Source: Torymus aiolomorphi
Lineage: Eukaryota; Arthropoda; Insecta; Hymenoptera; Torymidae
Reading direction: 5' to 3'
NCBI GenBank assembly: GCA_036365515.1
Contig: CM070876.1
Location: forward strand, 93,939,300 to 94,003,299
DNA: 64,000 nt
Of this stretch, positions 44,843-56,790 are shown piece by piece (the first letter of the stretch is position 1; each line of letters starts with the position of its first letter). Position numbers and translations under genes: made by a program. The notes beneath the pieces are model-generated. The model saw only the letters and a list, made by a program, of their open reading frames with translations. It did not search any database and was not told where the DNA came from.

Positions 44843-45070
44843 TGGATTAGGCCTACTGGGGATACCACTTAAAAATAAAACGCATCTTTCTATTTACCTC
44901 CAAGGTGATGTGGAAAAAATAGAATAAAATATATCTTAATATATAAGTAATGTAATTTTCTTAATAATTTACTCTTTTATTTCAGAAATTAAGAATTCAA
45001 AACTACTCTTAAGCGTTACATCTATATATACTACCCTATTAATAAAACATATGAAAAATATAAATTATTA
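44843..45070 (-). repeat. right long inverted repeat flanking the Helitron region
   Basis: Reverse complement of 27330-27572. Its outer part is duplicated once more at about 45071-45240 (TTATTTCAGAAATTAAGAATTC in both). Confidence 0.75.
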
Positions 45071-45262
45071 ATTTTATATAATATATGAATATACATAAAA
45101 TATATTTTTATATATAATTCATGTAATTTTCTCAATAATTTACTCTTTTATTTCAGAAATTAAGAATTCAAAAGTACTCTTAAACGTTACGTCTGTATAT
45201 ACTACCTTATTGATAAAACATGAAAAATACATGAAAAAAATAAACTTTTAAGTGAACATTTA

Positions 45263-45450
45263 AATGAGGTGGGTCTGAGGGGGGTGCGAGGGGGAGAGGG
45301 GGCGAATGGGCGGGGGCGAGGGGGCTCTACCATACTCAAAATAACGTAGAAAAAATCACAATTTTACGTTATTTTGAGGGGGGGCTGAGGGGGCTGAGGG
45401 GTGGGGGGCTGAAGGGGGCAAGGGGCGGCGAGGGGGGTCTGCGTGACACA
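45263..45450. other. G-rich tract with a 14-bp-stem hairpin
   Basis: Many runs of four to seven G flank a perfect inverted repeat CTCAAAATAACGTA (45335-45348) / TACGTTATTTTGAG (45365-45378) with a 16-nt loop. G-runs of this density can form quadruplexes. Confidence 0.7.
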
Positions 45451-46224
45451 AATAACGCTTACGATTATATAATATAGATATATATATATATATACACATG
45501 GTGACCCATTTTAATCACCGCACTCGGATTTCTCGGAACCTAAGCCAGATAGAGAAAAATGGTTCAGACAAAAGTTATAGGGGACAAAGGGGGCCATATA
45601 ATGGCGCTAACGTCTTTGACCTCGAACTTGACCTTTGAGGTTATTTCAAGGTCAAAGTGGTTTTTTCATATGGTAACACCTAGTTTTGACCCCGGATTCG
45701 GAAAGAGCGGGAAATTTTACGTTCAAAATCAAATTTATAAATTTTTTTCAAGGTCATTTCAAGGTCAAATCTAGGTCAAACTCAGAAAAGTCCGTTTAAA
45801 ATCGTTTTTTTCCATGAACCACAGGCTAAGCTGGTTCAAATTGATCGTAGGCATAATAGAGGAACCCACACACCCAAAACCCACACACCTCGAACCCACA
45901 CACCAAAAACTTACACATCCCAGTAAACAAAACTCAAACTCGCACATCCTAACCCCATACACTTCATGCCCTCACATGTTGAACTGTTACACCCCGGTCC
46001 CACAACCATACCCCACACACCCCAGTCCCACGCATCCCTACCCCACGCATGCTAATCCCATACACCCCAAACCCACACATCCTGAACCCCGAAAAATTTT
46101 TCTCAAGGGCAAAATGATTTTTTAACGGAAACTTTAAGATCGTTGAAGCTTCTGTTATAAATGTATTAACCTTACTTTTTGCGCTACCCAGAAACAACGA
46201 CGTGGACGTAGTAAGGATTGTTTC

Positions 46225-46395
46225 CTTTGGGGTGCTTAATTAAAGTGAGTCACCTTGCCTCTCACTGTTCAGGGTGCTTGATTAAAGTGAGTCCCCTTGC
46301 CTCTCACTGTTCGGGGTGCTTGATTATAGTGAGTTCCCTTGCCTCTCACTGTTCGGGGTTCTTGATTATAGCGAGTCCCCTCGCCTCTCACTAAT
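46225..46395 (-). repeat. subterminal minisatellite, left arm
   Basis: Four 41-bp units of the GGGTGCTTGATTA(A/T)AGTGAG type; the right arm has three (48263-48385). Confidence 0.85.
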
Positions 46396-46410
46396 GTAAA
46401 TTAGTTTTAG

Positions 46411-46760
46411 TTAACCTCGATGTAAGTGTTCCGAATTACGACCATTTGCTTCAAGGCACATAGTCAAACGCCTTTGAAAATGGCGAATTTTGTTCTGTAA
46501 AGTTTGTTTCGGAATGGTAGCGCATGCTCGACGAATCCTATCCTGAATATCTGCTCTTGTAGTGGGTTGTTGCTCAAAAATAGCATTTTTCAAATACCCC
46601 CATAAACAAAAGTCAGATGGTGAAGTATGGGATGAAGAAGCAAGCCATTTCACCGGACCTCCTCAACCAATCCATCTAATACTAAAATGTTTATTAAAAA
46701 TGCTGTTATTATGAGCGTGAAATGTGGTGCTCCACTATCCTGCTAGAACTTGAAAAATAA
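46411..46760 (-). pseudogene. mariner-like transposase, truncated left arm copy
   Basis: Only the C-terminal third is left: FCLWGYLKNAIFEQQPTTRA and RRLTMCLEANGRNSEHL, with a decayed stretch up to about 46760. The gene is cut by an internal deletion that joins it to centre sequence at about 46745. Confidence 0.85.
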
Positions 46761-47171
46761 ATTTAAAAGAGCCATTGACGGAACCTATTTTCTTCGTAGA
46801 TGTGTTTTTAATGATTACATTATCAAAATTAGTATTTCTAAAATTCGAACGCTACTAATTCACATTATTTATATAAAACAAAAAAATAAAAGGAAGTTTT
46901 AGTTTTATTTGCAATTAAAATAAGAAATAATGCTTTATTGAATTGAATACCTTTAATATTTTAACGATTATTTTATTTTAAAATTTAAAATTAAAAAAGT
47001 GTGACAAACGAAGTATTTATGGCAATTGCAGTTAGCTAATTAAAGTTACCGTAATTTTCCAACGTTTTTCCTTTTTAGGCGCAACCGTATATGGGCGAGC
47101 CTTATAATTATTAATATTTTTGATACCATTTCGCTATTTAAATTTAATAGTAATTAATAGCTGGCTCTGAA

Positions 47172-48245
47172 ATGGCTGACTATCCGCCCAACGAGATCGT
47201 TGATATGATTTTGGTTTTAGGAGCAAGCCAAAATAATTATCGTGGTGCGGCAAGACTTTATGCTGAACACTATCTTAACAGACGACATCCTGACGATAGA
47301 GCTATCAGACGTTTAACTCAAAGAGCTCGTGGTGGACACATGGTTCGCCAACGTAGGCGCCATGAGTATGATGAAAATGAATATCGTATAGTTGTAACTA
47401 TCCTTGCAATAATTCATCTTGACCGACACATTAGCGCTCGTCGAGTGGAAAGGGAAATTGGTATTCCAAGAAATACTTTTTTAAGAATTATGAAGGTGCT
47501 TCAACATCACGCGTATCATATTACTTTGGTTCAAGAGCTACAGTTTCAGCATTTCCAACAGCGTATTGTATTTTGCCAATGGGCTTTACAAATGATAGAA
47601 AATGATCCAGACTTTTTTAACTTTGTCCTTTTTTCTGATGAGGCACAATTTCAAAGTGATGGGGAACTGAATAGGCATAATTGCCATTATTGGTCTGATG
47701 TGAATCCTCATTGGGTCAGAACTGTAAACCATCAAAGACGTTGGAGTATTATGGTATGGTGCGGGATTATCAATGGATATTTGATTGGCCCTTATTTTTT
47801 TGAAGCAAATGTAAATCAATATATTTGACGCTATTTGACGCTAATAAGAGATGAACTACCTGAATTGATGGAAGATGTTGATTTAGAAACGCGACCAAGA
47901 ATGTGGCTCCAGCAGGACGGCGCAGCACCACATTTCGCTCGAATTGTAAGGGCTTTTTTGAATGAGCACTATGGTAACAGATGGATTGGTCGTGGAGGTC
48001 CGGTTAACTGGCCTGCTTGCTCACCCGATCTTACATCACCAGATTTCTATTTATGGGGATATTTAAAAAATGCTGTTTTTGAGCAACAACCCACTACAAG
48101 AGCCGATATGCAGGATAGGATTCGTCGAGCATGCGCTGCCATTCCGAGACAAACTTTGCAGAACACAGTTCGCCATTTTCAAAGGCGTTTGACTATGTGC
48201 CTTGAAGCAAATGGTCGTAATTTCGAACACTTGCTTCGAGGTTAA
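47172..48245 (+). pseudogene. mariner-like transposase, right arm copy, one stop
   Basis: The best preserved of the transposase genes here. Starts MADYPPNEIVDMILVLGASQ; the frame is continuous to GRNFEHLLRG except for a TGA at 47826-47828. That stop lies at a 10-bp tandem duplication (ATTTGACGCT at 47823 and 47833). The catalytic motifs FSDEAQFQ, QQDGAAPHFA and SPDLTSPDFYLWGYL are all present. Roughly 85% similar to the proteins at 36013-39014 by eye. Confidence 0.88.
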
Positions 48246-49105
48246 ATAAAAATTTATTTACATTAGTGAGAGGCGAGGGGACTCACTATAATCAAGCACC
48301 CCGAACAGTGAGAGGCTAGGGGACTCACTATAATCAAGCACCCCAAACAGTGAGAGGCAAGGGGACTCACTTTAATTAAGCACCCGAAAGGAAACAATCC
48401 TTACTACGTCCACGTCGTTGCTTCTGGGTAGCGTAAAAAGTAAGGTTAATACATTTATAACAGAAGCTTCAACGATCTTAAAGTTTCCGTTAAAAAATCA
48501 TTTTGCCCTTGAGAAAAATTTTTCAGGGTTCAGGATGTGTGGGTTTGGGGTGTATGGGATTAGCATGCGTGGGGTAGGGATATGTGGGGCTGGAGGTGTG
48601 GGGTATGGTTGTGGGACCGGGGTGTAACAGTTCAGCATGTGAGAGCATGAAGTGTATGGGGTTAGGATGTGCGAGTTTGTTTTTGTTTACTAGGATGTGT
48701 AAGTTTCGGGTTTGGGGTGTGTGGATTTTGGGTGTGTGGGTTTCTCTATTAAGCCTACGATCAATTTGAACCAGCTTAGCCTGTGGTTCATGGAAAAAAA
48801 CGATTTTAAACGGACTTTTCTAAGTTTGACCTAGATTTGGCCTTGAAATGACCTTGGACAAAATTTCTCAATATGATTTTGAACGTAAAATTTCCCGCTC
48901 TTTCCGAATCCGGGGTCAAAACTATGTGTTTTCATATGAAAAAACCACTTTGACCTTGAAATAACCTCAAAGGTCAAGTTCAAGGTCAAAGTCGTTAGCG
49001 TCATTATGTGGCCCCCTTTGTCCCCTATAACTTTTGTCTGAACCATTTTTCTCTATCTGGCTTAGGTTCCGAGAAATCCGGGTACGGCAATTAAAATGGG
49101 TACCG

Positions 49106-49422
49106 TATATATATATATATATATATATATATTTCACATATATTTATTTAAAAATTACAATTGCGAGTAGTTGAGCGTAATTAATTACAAATAGTAATTC
49201 ATTACAAAAGTAGCTTTTATTTTTTTTAGAGCCGCATACGGAAAACCCTCATGCGTTATCGTGGTTAAGAGCAACCGCCGTAGCTCTTAGAAAATAACCC
49301 GCGTTTGCATTGAAAAATCTAGCTCACGTGTTGAAAAGGCAAACTCTCTCTCTATCATCAACCCGGATACTACTCGCGGTAGTAAAATAAGTTCGTGGAG
49401 AAGCGCACAACCAATTGACACC
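49106..49422. other. TA repeat and leader-like DNA before gag
   Basis: A TA run to about 49132, then non-coding DNA upstream of a gypsy-type gag. No LTR could be delimited. Confidence 0.5.
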
Positions 49423-51905
49423 ATGGCCCGCTCGTCGCAGTTTGCGGAATCTACGATACTCAATTGGGCGTATACACAGCCCGAAGAGGAGATCAACGAG
49501 GCCATGCAAGATCTTGACCTGAGGCAGTCTGATCTGCAGTCAGTGAATATGCTGACAATAGTCAGGTGGCTTATGGGCGCTTATAGTGCCGCCGATTTAG
49601 TGCCAGAGTCGGAGCTGTCGGAGCAGCACGCGTTTGCCAAACGCGAAAAGTCCGGAGGTTAAGTTCGACTTAACGTTGATGAACAAGTTTGGGTTGACGA
49701 TTGTGGATCCAAACACCGACCTGGACCACCCGCATCCGTTCATAACCTTGCGGGATGACCCGATAGTTATGCAAAAACTGTCGCAATGTCGGAGGATGAA
49801 CACACCACCACAAGCACATAATGCAGTGGTGGAGCCAACGGAAGAGGCAAACGGTCAGAAGAATTTCGGGACAGAGCCGCTGAGCTCTGCAGCACCCACC
49901 GGGATTCCTTCAACCGGAGCTGACGAACTGCTCCAACAGTAACCGCTGCCGCAGCAACAGATGGAGCAACAGCGATGACAGCAACAGCAGCAAGTGGAGC
50001 GATAGCTGTCATAGCAGCAACAGCAACAAATGCTGGAGCAGTAGCGATGGCAGCAACAGCAGCAGGAGCAGCAACGACAGCAGAAGCAGCGGCAGCAAGC
50101 GCTGCTAGAAGAGCAGCGCAGGCAACAACAATATCAACGCTACCAGGAAGAAGAGTCGGTGCCTGCACAAAATGGGCAGCACGGGTTCTGGCAGCAATTG
50201 CGAAACCCGCCGCAGCCACAAAACCTGGAGTGGCCGTGACAGCGTGAGACGCGAACCGCTGGGATAGCAGTGGGAGACAGTATACTATCGGAGCAGCTGC
50301 TGGCAGTGATCATAACACTCGTCGAGGAGGTGAAAGAGCTTAAGAAGAGTATGCGAACACTGCAAGGATCTCGACATCCAACCTCAAGTATGTACTTGAA
50401 GGGAGTTCAACCCCCAAGCACGGGCCGTAGACGAGGATCACCGCACGTCAACTTTCAAGACACATTCACTTATGTGAACTTCGACAGCAGCAGCCCAAAC
50501 CTCTAGTCCCCGAGGAGCGCCAGGAGGAACAGCGTGAGAAATCCTCCACAGCGTTAAGCAGGGATGGGTACTACCCTGGACCAGTCTACGAGTCAGACGT
50601 ACGTGCCTCAACAGACGAACCGAGATGTGGTCCATATAGTCCGAAAATAGCACATCAAGTTCTCAGGGTCCGCAAAGGAGCAGAGCATCGAGCTATTCCT
50701 CATGAGGTTAGAGGAATGCCGAGCTCTAGCAAATCTGACTTTTGACGAATTACTCTCGTCATTGTCAGAGCTCCTAACCGGGGTAGCGGCCACCTGGTAT
50801 AGGAGTAACCGTCATACATGGCGATCTTGGCGAGACTTCAAAGAAGCCATAACGCACATGTATGGCGGGGACAGAGGACATCAGCAGCGCATCCTAGCGG
50901 AGATAAACGCGAGGACTCAAGGCAGAAACAAACTCACGAGAAATTACGTAGTGAATCTGCAAGCTATGATCCTCAAGTTAATTCTGGTGCCTAGCATGGC
51001 CCAGCAGTTGGACATGTTGCACCGGAATATGCTACTAGAACTGCAAGAAATGGTAATACGTAATCACATTACGGATTACCGAAGGTTCCTGGCTCTATCC
51101 CGGGAAGCCGAAGTAGCGCTCGCGGCAGATAAGGTGTATCACTCGCCACCACCACCCGAGTGCACATATTTACCAGAGTTTGCCTACGTGCCGACAGAGC
51201 CACCCACGGATCAGCGGAAAAAGCAGAATCTAGGTGTGGCGGTTATAGGGCACCAACAGCACAAGCCTCAAGAGAGCCTAGAGGCTATGTTGCATCGGGT
51301 CATGGTCGAATGCTTAGCGACCTTCACAAGGAAAGGCACCGATAGGAATAGTGGACAAATGCCAAATCCGCAGCCGTCCAGAAAGCCCAAGAAGAAAGGT
51401 AAGTGGGAGATTAGGTAGCAGGAGGTTCCTCGCCAAGTCCGAGCAATAACGGACCTCCACAAAGGCCAAAGTACCAAAGGGAATCCGGCAATGAGCAAAA
51501 AGGAGGCACTCCCTGCTCCAAGGCTGCTGGAAATCAACAGGGAAACGGTCAAGGGGGCAGGTAAATACGACCACATGCCCGCCCCCCGCTCTCTCATCAG
51601 AGACCGAGGGTAACTCGGTCCAATTGTCTGAAGGGGAGAGCGAAGAAGTGCCCGTGACTCAACCGAACGAAGTCAACCAAGAAGCTTGCTCGCGATGGTG
51701 GTTTCAAGTAGGTGTGTGCGGCTACAGGATACAAGCACTCTTCGACACAGGAGCTTCCTAGACTGGAATGAATTCCATCGGCCTGCAGCTCGCTACGACC
51801 TGTGGAAAAGAATTAATCCCAGCCAGCGGCCTAACGGCACGGGTAGCAAATGGGCAGAGTATAGCGGTGGTTGGCTATGTATACCTGCCCACGGCAAAAC
51901 AATGC
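49423..51905 (+). pseudogene. Ty3/gypsy gag and protease, truncated
   Basis: The N-terminus at 49423-49662 (MARSSQFAESTILNWAYTQP) frameshifts into 49640-49942, then a Gln-rich region (49940-50170) with many CAG-to-TAG stops. The capsid domain is at 50690-51418 (LTGVAATWYRSNRHTWRSWR, a classic retrotransposon gag signature). A protease follows at about 51690-51900 with the active site ALFDTGAS, closed by a TAG. The element is cut off at about 51905, where the 3' end of the non-LTR element begins. No RT. Confidence 0.8.
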
Positions 51906-52029
51906 GTCTAAATTACAAGAAAATAAAATGGAATACAACAAAAGATAAAAACAGAATACAATATTAAATATTCATCCACACACGGACCTTAATTTTAGAA
52001 AAAAGTGTAAAAACAGACACACATCACAG

Positions 52030-52130
52030 CTGGTACTAAACTCTAAAACGGATATCACAGTTAAAATACATTTTGTAACATTCTAAAATAGATATCATAG
52101 TTAAAATACAATTTGTAAAAGAAAATCACA
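52030..52130. repeat. GATATCA(C/T)AGTTAAAATACA repeats in the 3' UTR
   Basis: Two and a half imperfect units of about 45 bp in the 3' untranslated part of the non-LTR element (51906-52297 is otherwise non-coding). Confidence 0.6.
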
Positions 52131-52297
52131 GTTTAAGATAAATTTTAAATACATATTATAGCAATATCACTGTAGTAGTTAGAGCAAGAATCACAGCTGC
52201 TTATTCGAATAACGCAGACCGAACTTAATCCGCAAAGTTAAAATACTAATTTATATGGAGGTCCCCGTGCTGGTAGCTTCCAGCCTTTTTGGAAAGG

Positions 52298-53794
52298 CTA
52301 GGAATCAAGATCAAATAGTTGCTGGCGCACCGCCCTCTTGTATGACGATGACGATGGTAGGTAGCGTACGAAAGGAGGGAGAGAGTTCCAGAGTTTGACA
52401 CTCTGAGCCTGAAACGCCCTGCCACTCGTTTTATAGTTCAAAGCGGGGGTCCTAAGTTCTAGCAGCATACCCCGACTGGTAGGTCTGGGCTTGTGCTCCG
52501 TATAGAAGACAGTCAAATAACTGGGCTCACGCAGCCCAGGCGTTTCCTGTCGGGGGTTATGTGCTCATCCTTCCTAGCCCCAGTTACATATCTCACATTT
52601 GTATTGCTTAATCGTTGCACTTTCTCGCGTTGTTCTTTGGTTGCGTCCATGTAGACCACCGTACAGTAGTCCAAATGCGGTTGCACTAATGACTCAACTA
52701 GTCTCCTGCGAAGGGTGTCGGTGGTACATGCCCTAATAAACCGCAAGCTATATAGGGCTTTATTGACTTTTTTTGCAAGTTTTTCAATATGCGGTTTCAA
52801 TGTTAGTTTGCTGTCAAGGGTAACACCGAGACTCACAACTTTGCTACTGAATGGGATAAGCTCTCCAGAGCGCAAGCCAATACCCTGCATTCCCAGCGAA
52901 TTTACCGTGTTCACACCGGTTCTAGATCCAAATAGAATTGCTTTGGTTTTTTCAGGATTGAGATGCAGTCCAGAGCTCTCAGCCCATTCAGCCACCATTC
53001 GTGCCGCATCAAATAGCCGAGCTATGCCTTCCAAAATTTCATCCTTAGTGATATGCAGGTAAATTTGGAGGTCGTCTGCGTAGAATATGTGTTTGATCGT
53101 ACGTCCGTCAAGTATGTCATGTAGGTCGTTTACGTATAGACAAAACAGCAGAGGACCCAGGACGGAACCCTGTGCAACTCCCAGGTTAGTTTCTAGCCAA
53201 TCAGAATTTCCACTTTTATTGGAAATTACCATCTGGATGCGACCTTGTAAGTATGATTTAGTCCACAGGAGAGCCGACCTAGAGAATCCGAGCTGGTGGA
53301 GTTTGTGCAAGAGTTTTGTCGGTGAAATCGTGTCAAAGGCTTTGCTGAAGTCAAACAGTAGCAGTAGCATCAATTGCCTGTTACCTATATGCATACGAAT
53401 GTTATCGGTCAGCTTGAGAAGTGCCGTCTAAGTGCTATGGTGCTTACGCGATCCGGCCTGGACAGGATCAAGGATATTATTGTCTTTGAGGTACTTCGTG
53501 ATTTGGTCGTGGGCAATCTTCTCGAGCACCTTGGAAATGAAGTATAGTAGCGCAATCGGACGGATGTCCGATGGTGTAGACGAAGATGCATTTTTCTTGA
53601 GCGCATTTATCTGCGCCCGTTTCCAAGAGCCCGGAAAGACTCCCTGTGCAAAAGAGGTGTTAAAGATTTTAACGAAGTATTCGCCTATAACCGGAAGAGC
53701 TTTCACGATGACCTTTTGGGGAACCTCGTCTGCCCCCTTTCCCTGCGAGGAGAAGTGAGATATTGCAATCACTACGTCATTCAGGTCAACTGGT
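52298..53794 (-). pseudogene. non-LTR ORF2: reverse transcriptase
   Basis: The frame 53772-53428 holds the early RT motifs (ALKKNASSSTPSDIRPIALL). A TAG at about 53428 interrupts; the frame 53394-52513 continues with LLLFDFSKAFDTI, GVAQGSVLGPLLFCLYVND and the intact catalytic box HIFYADDLQIYL. The C-terminal part (52516-52298) contains AFQAQSVKLWNSLP in another frame. The family role is target-primed reverse transcription in the nucleus. Confidence 0.88.
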
Positions 53795-55040
53795 TTAAAA
53801 AAAAACCTTCCTCACTCGGAGATAGTATGGTGTCCATTGCAACTTCGATGTTTTCGAGGGGGACACGGATATCCCGGCAAAGTGAGCGTTCAACTCCCCC
53901 GGTGAAAGACCGTGAAGATCTTCCTCTTTTCGCCGCGGTAGGAGGCCGAGGTTGCGCATTTCCTTCCAAATATCCTTGTTAGCATCAACTGCATCTGAGA
54001 GACGTGTATGAAGGAAGGAGTTACGCTCTTGAGCGATGCCGGAGTCAATCTCGTTGCTGAGCCGAAGAAACTCATCGAACAGCGACGCCCACCCAGTACG
54101 CTTATAGCATCTCTGAGTTGCATTGCATTTGTCAATGAGCTGCCTCAGCTCGGGACTAAGCCAAGGAGCATATTTTTTACTAGGCTTTACAGTTTTTAAA
54201 GGTGCTAAATGATCGACAGCTAGGTTCAAATTCGAAGTTTAATTATCTAAAGCCCCTTTCAAATCGGAATCGATAGAATTTGTGCCCACCCAGTCACAGC
54301 GTGGAAGCAGTTTATTTAGTGTGACAGGACATATATTTTTATAATCTCTGTAAGAGAATAACTAACAGGGGCAGGCATATAGCGTGCGATGGTAGCTTCG
54401 ATGATGGCATGTTTGCCGAAACTAGGTAAGCATTCATTCTCATACCCTAGCAGCTCGTCATTGTCATCTATAAGGATCAAGTCAATCCATGTGTGAGTTG
54501 TTAGAGTTTTATGGTGAGTCGGGCCATGCTGCACAATTTGAAGAGACAACTCTTTGGCCAATTTCCTAATAGTATATGTATCTGTATCAGTTGCCGACAA
54601 CAAATCAGAATTCAGATCCCCCATGATGATTTTGTGGCTATACTCGCTGGCAAGATCGTGCAAAACATCAAATATGTCGGTGTCTTTCTGCATGGCAATA
54701 TGTGGGGGTCTATAGATAACACCGACCAAAATGAGGGGAGAAACACCCTTCTGTACGCGACAAAATAAATACTCAGGAATTTCCGGTCTTTCCCATCCAA
54801 GAGTATCAGAAGATGCCAATTTTGTAATACTAAAATCGCCGCGCACAAACAGGGCAACCCCGCCGCGATTTATATTGCGAACCTGCCTGATCACCGAGTA
54901 ACCCTCGATCCGAATGAGACTGTCGTCGACAATCGGGGCCAGCCATGACTCTGCTATATCAAAGAGATGATAGGAAGGATCCTCGGTCAGGTATGTGCGA
55001 AGATTATTTATTTGCGGTCTAATAGAATTTATGTTTAGAA
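53795..55040 (-). pseudogene. non-LTR ORF2: APE endonuclease and linker
   Basis: The endonuclease starts upstream at about 55030 (an AESWLAP motif lies near 54950). The frame 54894-54316 has RGGVALFVRG, VIYRPPH, the metal-binding GDLNSDLL and TWIDLIL; a frame change follows. The linker 54229-53795 has the phrase KKYAPWLSPELRQLIDKCN typical of this group. The family role is nicking target DNA. Confidence 0.85.
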
Positions 55041-55095
55041 ACCTCGCCTTGCGCGGGCATCCGTCCCCTCCACCGTTGACAGGAGTCGGACCCAG

Positions 55096-56750
55096 TCACG
55101 AGGCCTGCGCCGACTCGATCACCTGTGCTGCTCCCTGCCTCTTTTCAGTAGTGTTGTTATTTGTAAATACGTCATTCGGCGAGTTATTTTTGGGCAGATG
55201 TTGCTTGGGAGCAGACTGGCATGCCTTATGAATGGCTTGCAAGTCCGCAGCTGAAGCGAACAAATGCGCTCGCTCTCCTCCCTTGCGTCGAGCCAGAAAC
55301 CGGCCATCGGCATGCCAGACGTATTTGAAGCCCAGCTCCAAAGCTATGGGCCACAAACTCTTAAAAAATAAAAATTTCTCTCGGGACAGCATTTCGTTTA
55401 TAAAGATCTTCGATCGACATGCAGGTAGCAGAGTCTGGTCTACACAGCTCGGACTTAATATCAGACGATGTCTAGTATTTGTTGGAGAGCGCACGCTTAA
55501 CTCGCATCACCTCCCTGACAAGGTTCGCGCTTCCGAGGTTCACTACACAAGAGCGCGGGGCTCCTGAACGCGAAGCCAAGCCCTCTCCTGCCTCTCCTAC
55601 CTCCTCACACAGGTCTCGGGACCGCAGATCACGTGTTCCAAGAACATTTTCCCTTTTGAGAGAGGAAAGGACGGTGCTGAGAACCGTGAAGGCAATATTA
55701 TTTCGAACTTCGCTAGTTATTTCACATTCTCTTGTTAATACACCGTTTAATATTATCTTACAGGACTCAGCACCGCAGTTCCCAGATCCCACGACAGAAA
55801 TCCCAAGGCATGGCCGAGAGACCGGAAAATTCAGTTGGCAGTGATTGGTTATAGTTGGATTAGAGCCACCAGCATCACATGGGTTAATATCTATGTTGCA
55901 GACGCTGTTTTGCGCATTGTCAAGCTTAGATTTAAGTATTGTGTTTTCCTCGAGAAGCAGCTTGCATGTCACATTCAGACTTTCTAATAAAATATTTTGG
56001 TTACTACTTAGCCCCTCGAAAGCAGAGACCCGCGTGGCCAGCTCCATAACACAAGTGTTATTTTCCAATTGAGGAGACGCGGTGGCCATCCTAGGCGGTA
56101 CGGATCTCCGACTCTCCAGTACTTTTAAGTCGTCAAGCTGCCCTCGAGCATGTCAAATCATTGGAACTGTAGATCCATCGTGGTCAGCGGGATTAGTAAA
56201 TTCTCCACTCCGTTTTGCTTAATTTCCGCCAGTGGTGAAGTGCTCTGGTGTGAAGATGTCGTTTGAAGTGAGTCGCTTGGCCGTATGCCGGTATCGTTGC
56301 CTGGTGATATAGGCAGCTGCGAGACAGTGACCCTCACAGCGCTATCATTTCGCTCAGTTTCGGGTGCCTGCGGGCAGTTGTCCGGCCCGACAGCTCTCTC
56401 TGGCGCTCCTGGCTCTTGTGCTCCTGCTACCCCTCCCACAGACTCAGCGCTGGTAGCAGACAGCGAGTAAGACGTGCGCATGCTGCTACCGCGCGAGGAG
56501 AGCTTAATAGCAGACGTCGATGAGCCAAGTGGCGCGCGATGGTGGGAGTCGATATTAGAATAATTAGGCGTGCGCCGTTGCGAGAACGACGCACGCGCAC
56601 TCACCTACGCACCCATGGCCTTGATGGAATTTGACGCCTTTGCAGATGTTGTTGGCTGCTCCTCACTGCGGCATGAGTGACACAGGGCACCTTTTTTCTT
56701 GCCGGCCCGGAGCATTTGGAGTGGCACGGCCGACGACATTTTGGGCACAA
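55096..56750 (-). pseudogene. non-LTR ORF1
   Basis: Starts with MSSAVPLQMLRAGKKKGALC at about 56748, with a Cys pair (CHSC), and reaches a TAG at about 56605. It continues as a Ser-rich region (56604-56158) and a coiled-coil-like part (56089-55472; ENTILKSKLDNAQNSV). The C-terminal block at about 55420-55230 (LGFKYVWHADGRFLARRKGG) resembles the baculovirus FP-like domain found in CR1-group ORF1 proteins. Frameshifts separate the blocks. Confidence 0.7.
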
Positions 56751-56790
56751 TCCCAGCTGCCTCGTCGAAAATTCACCACATACAGCTCAC

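Larger units (their letters stand above)
45495..49105. mobile_element. second palindromic mariner-like element, one arm shortened
   Basis: Same family as 35039-39819 but diverged. The ends are CACATGGTGACCCATTTTAA and, inverted, CGGTACCCATTTTAA, set in TA repeats. The arms pair over about 1.25 kb from each end. The left arm keeps only the 3' part of its transposase; the right arm keeps a whole gene. Confidence 0.9.
51906..56790 (-). mobile_element. CR1/Jockey-type non-LTR retrotransposon
   Basis: Two-ORF layout on the minus strand: ORF1 (about 56750-55096), then ORF2 with an APE endonuclease and RT. It is close to full length but disrupted. The 3' end lies against the truncated gypsy gag-protease; no long poly-A is visible. 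Confidence 0.85.

Noticed and set aside
49767..50219. Minus-strand Ala-rich frame of 150 codons
   Set aside because: It is the shadow of the Gln-rich gag region on the plus strand.
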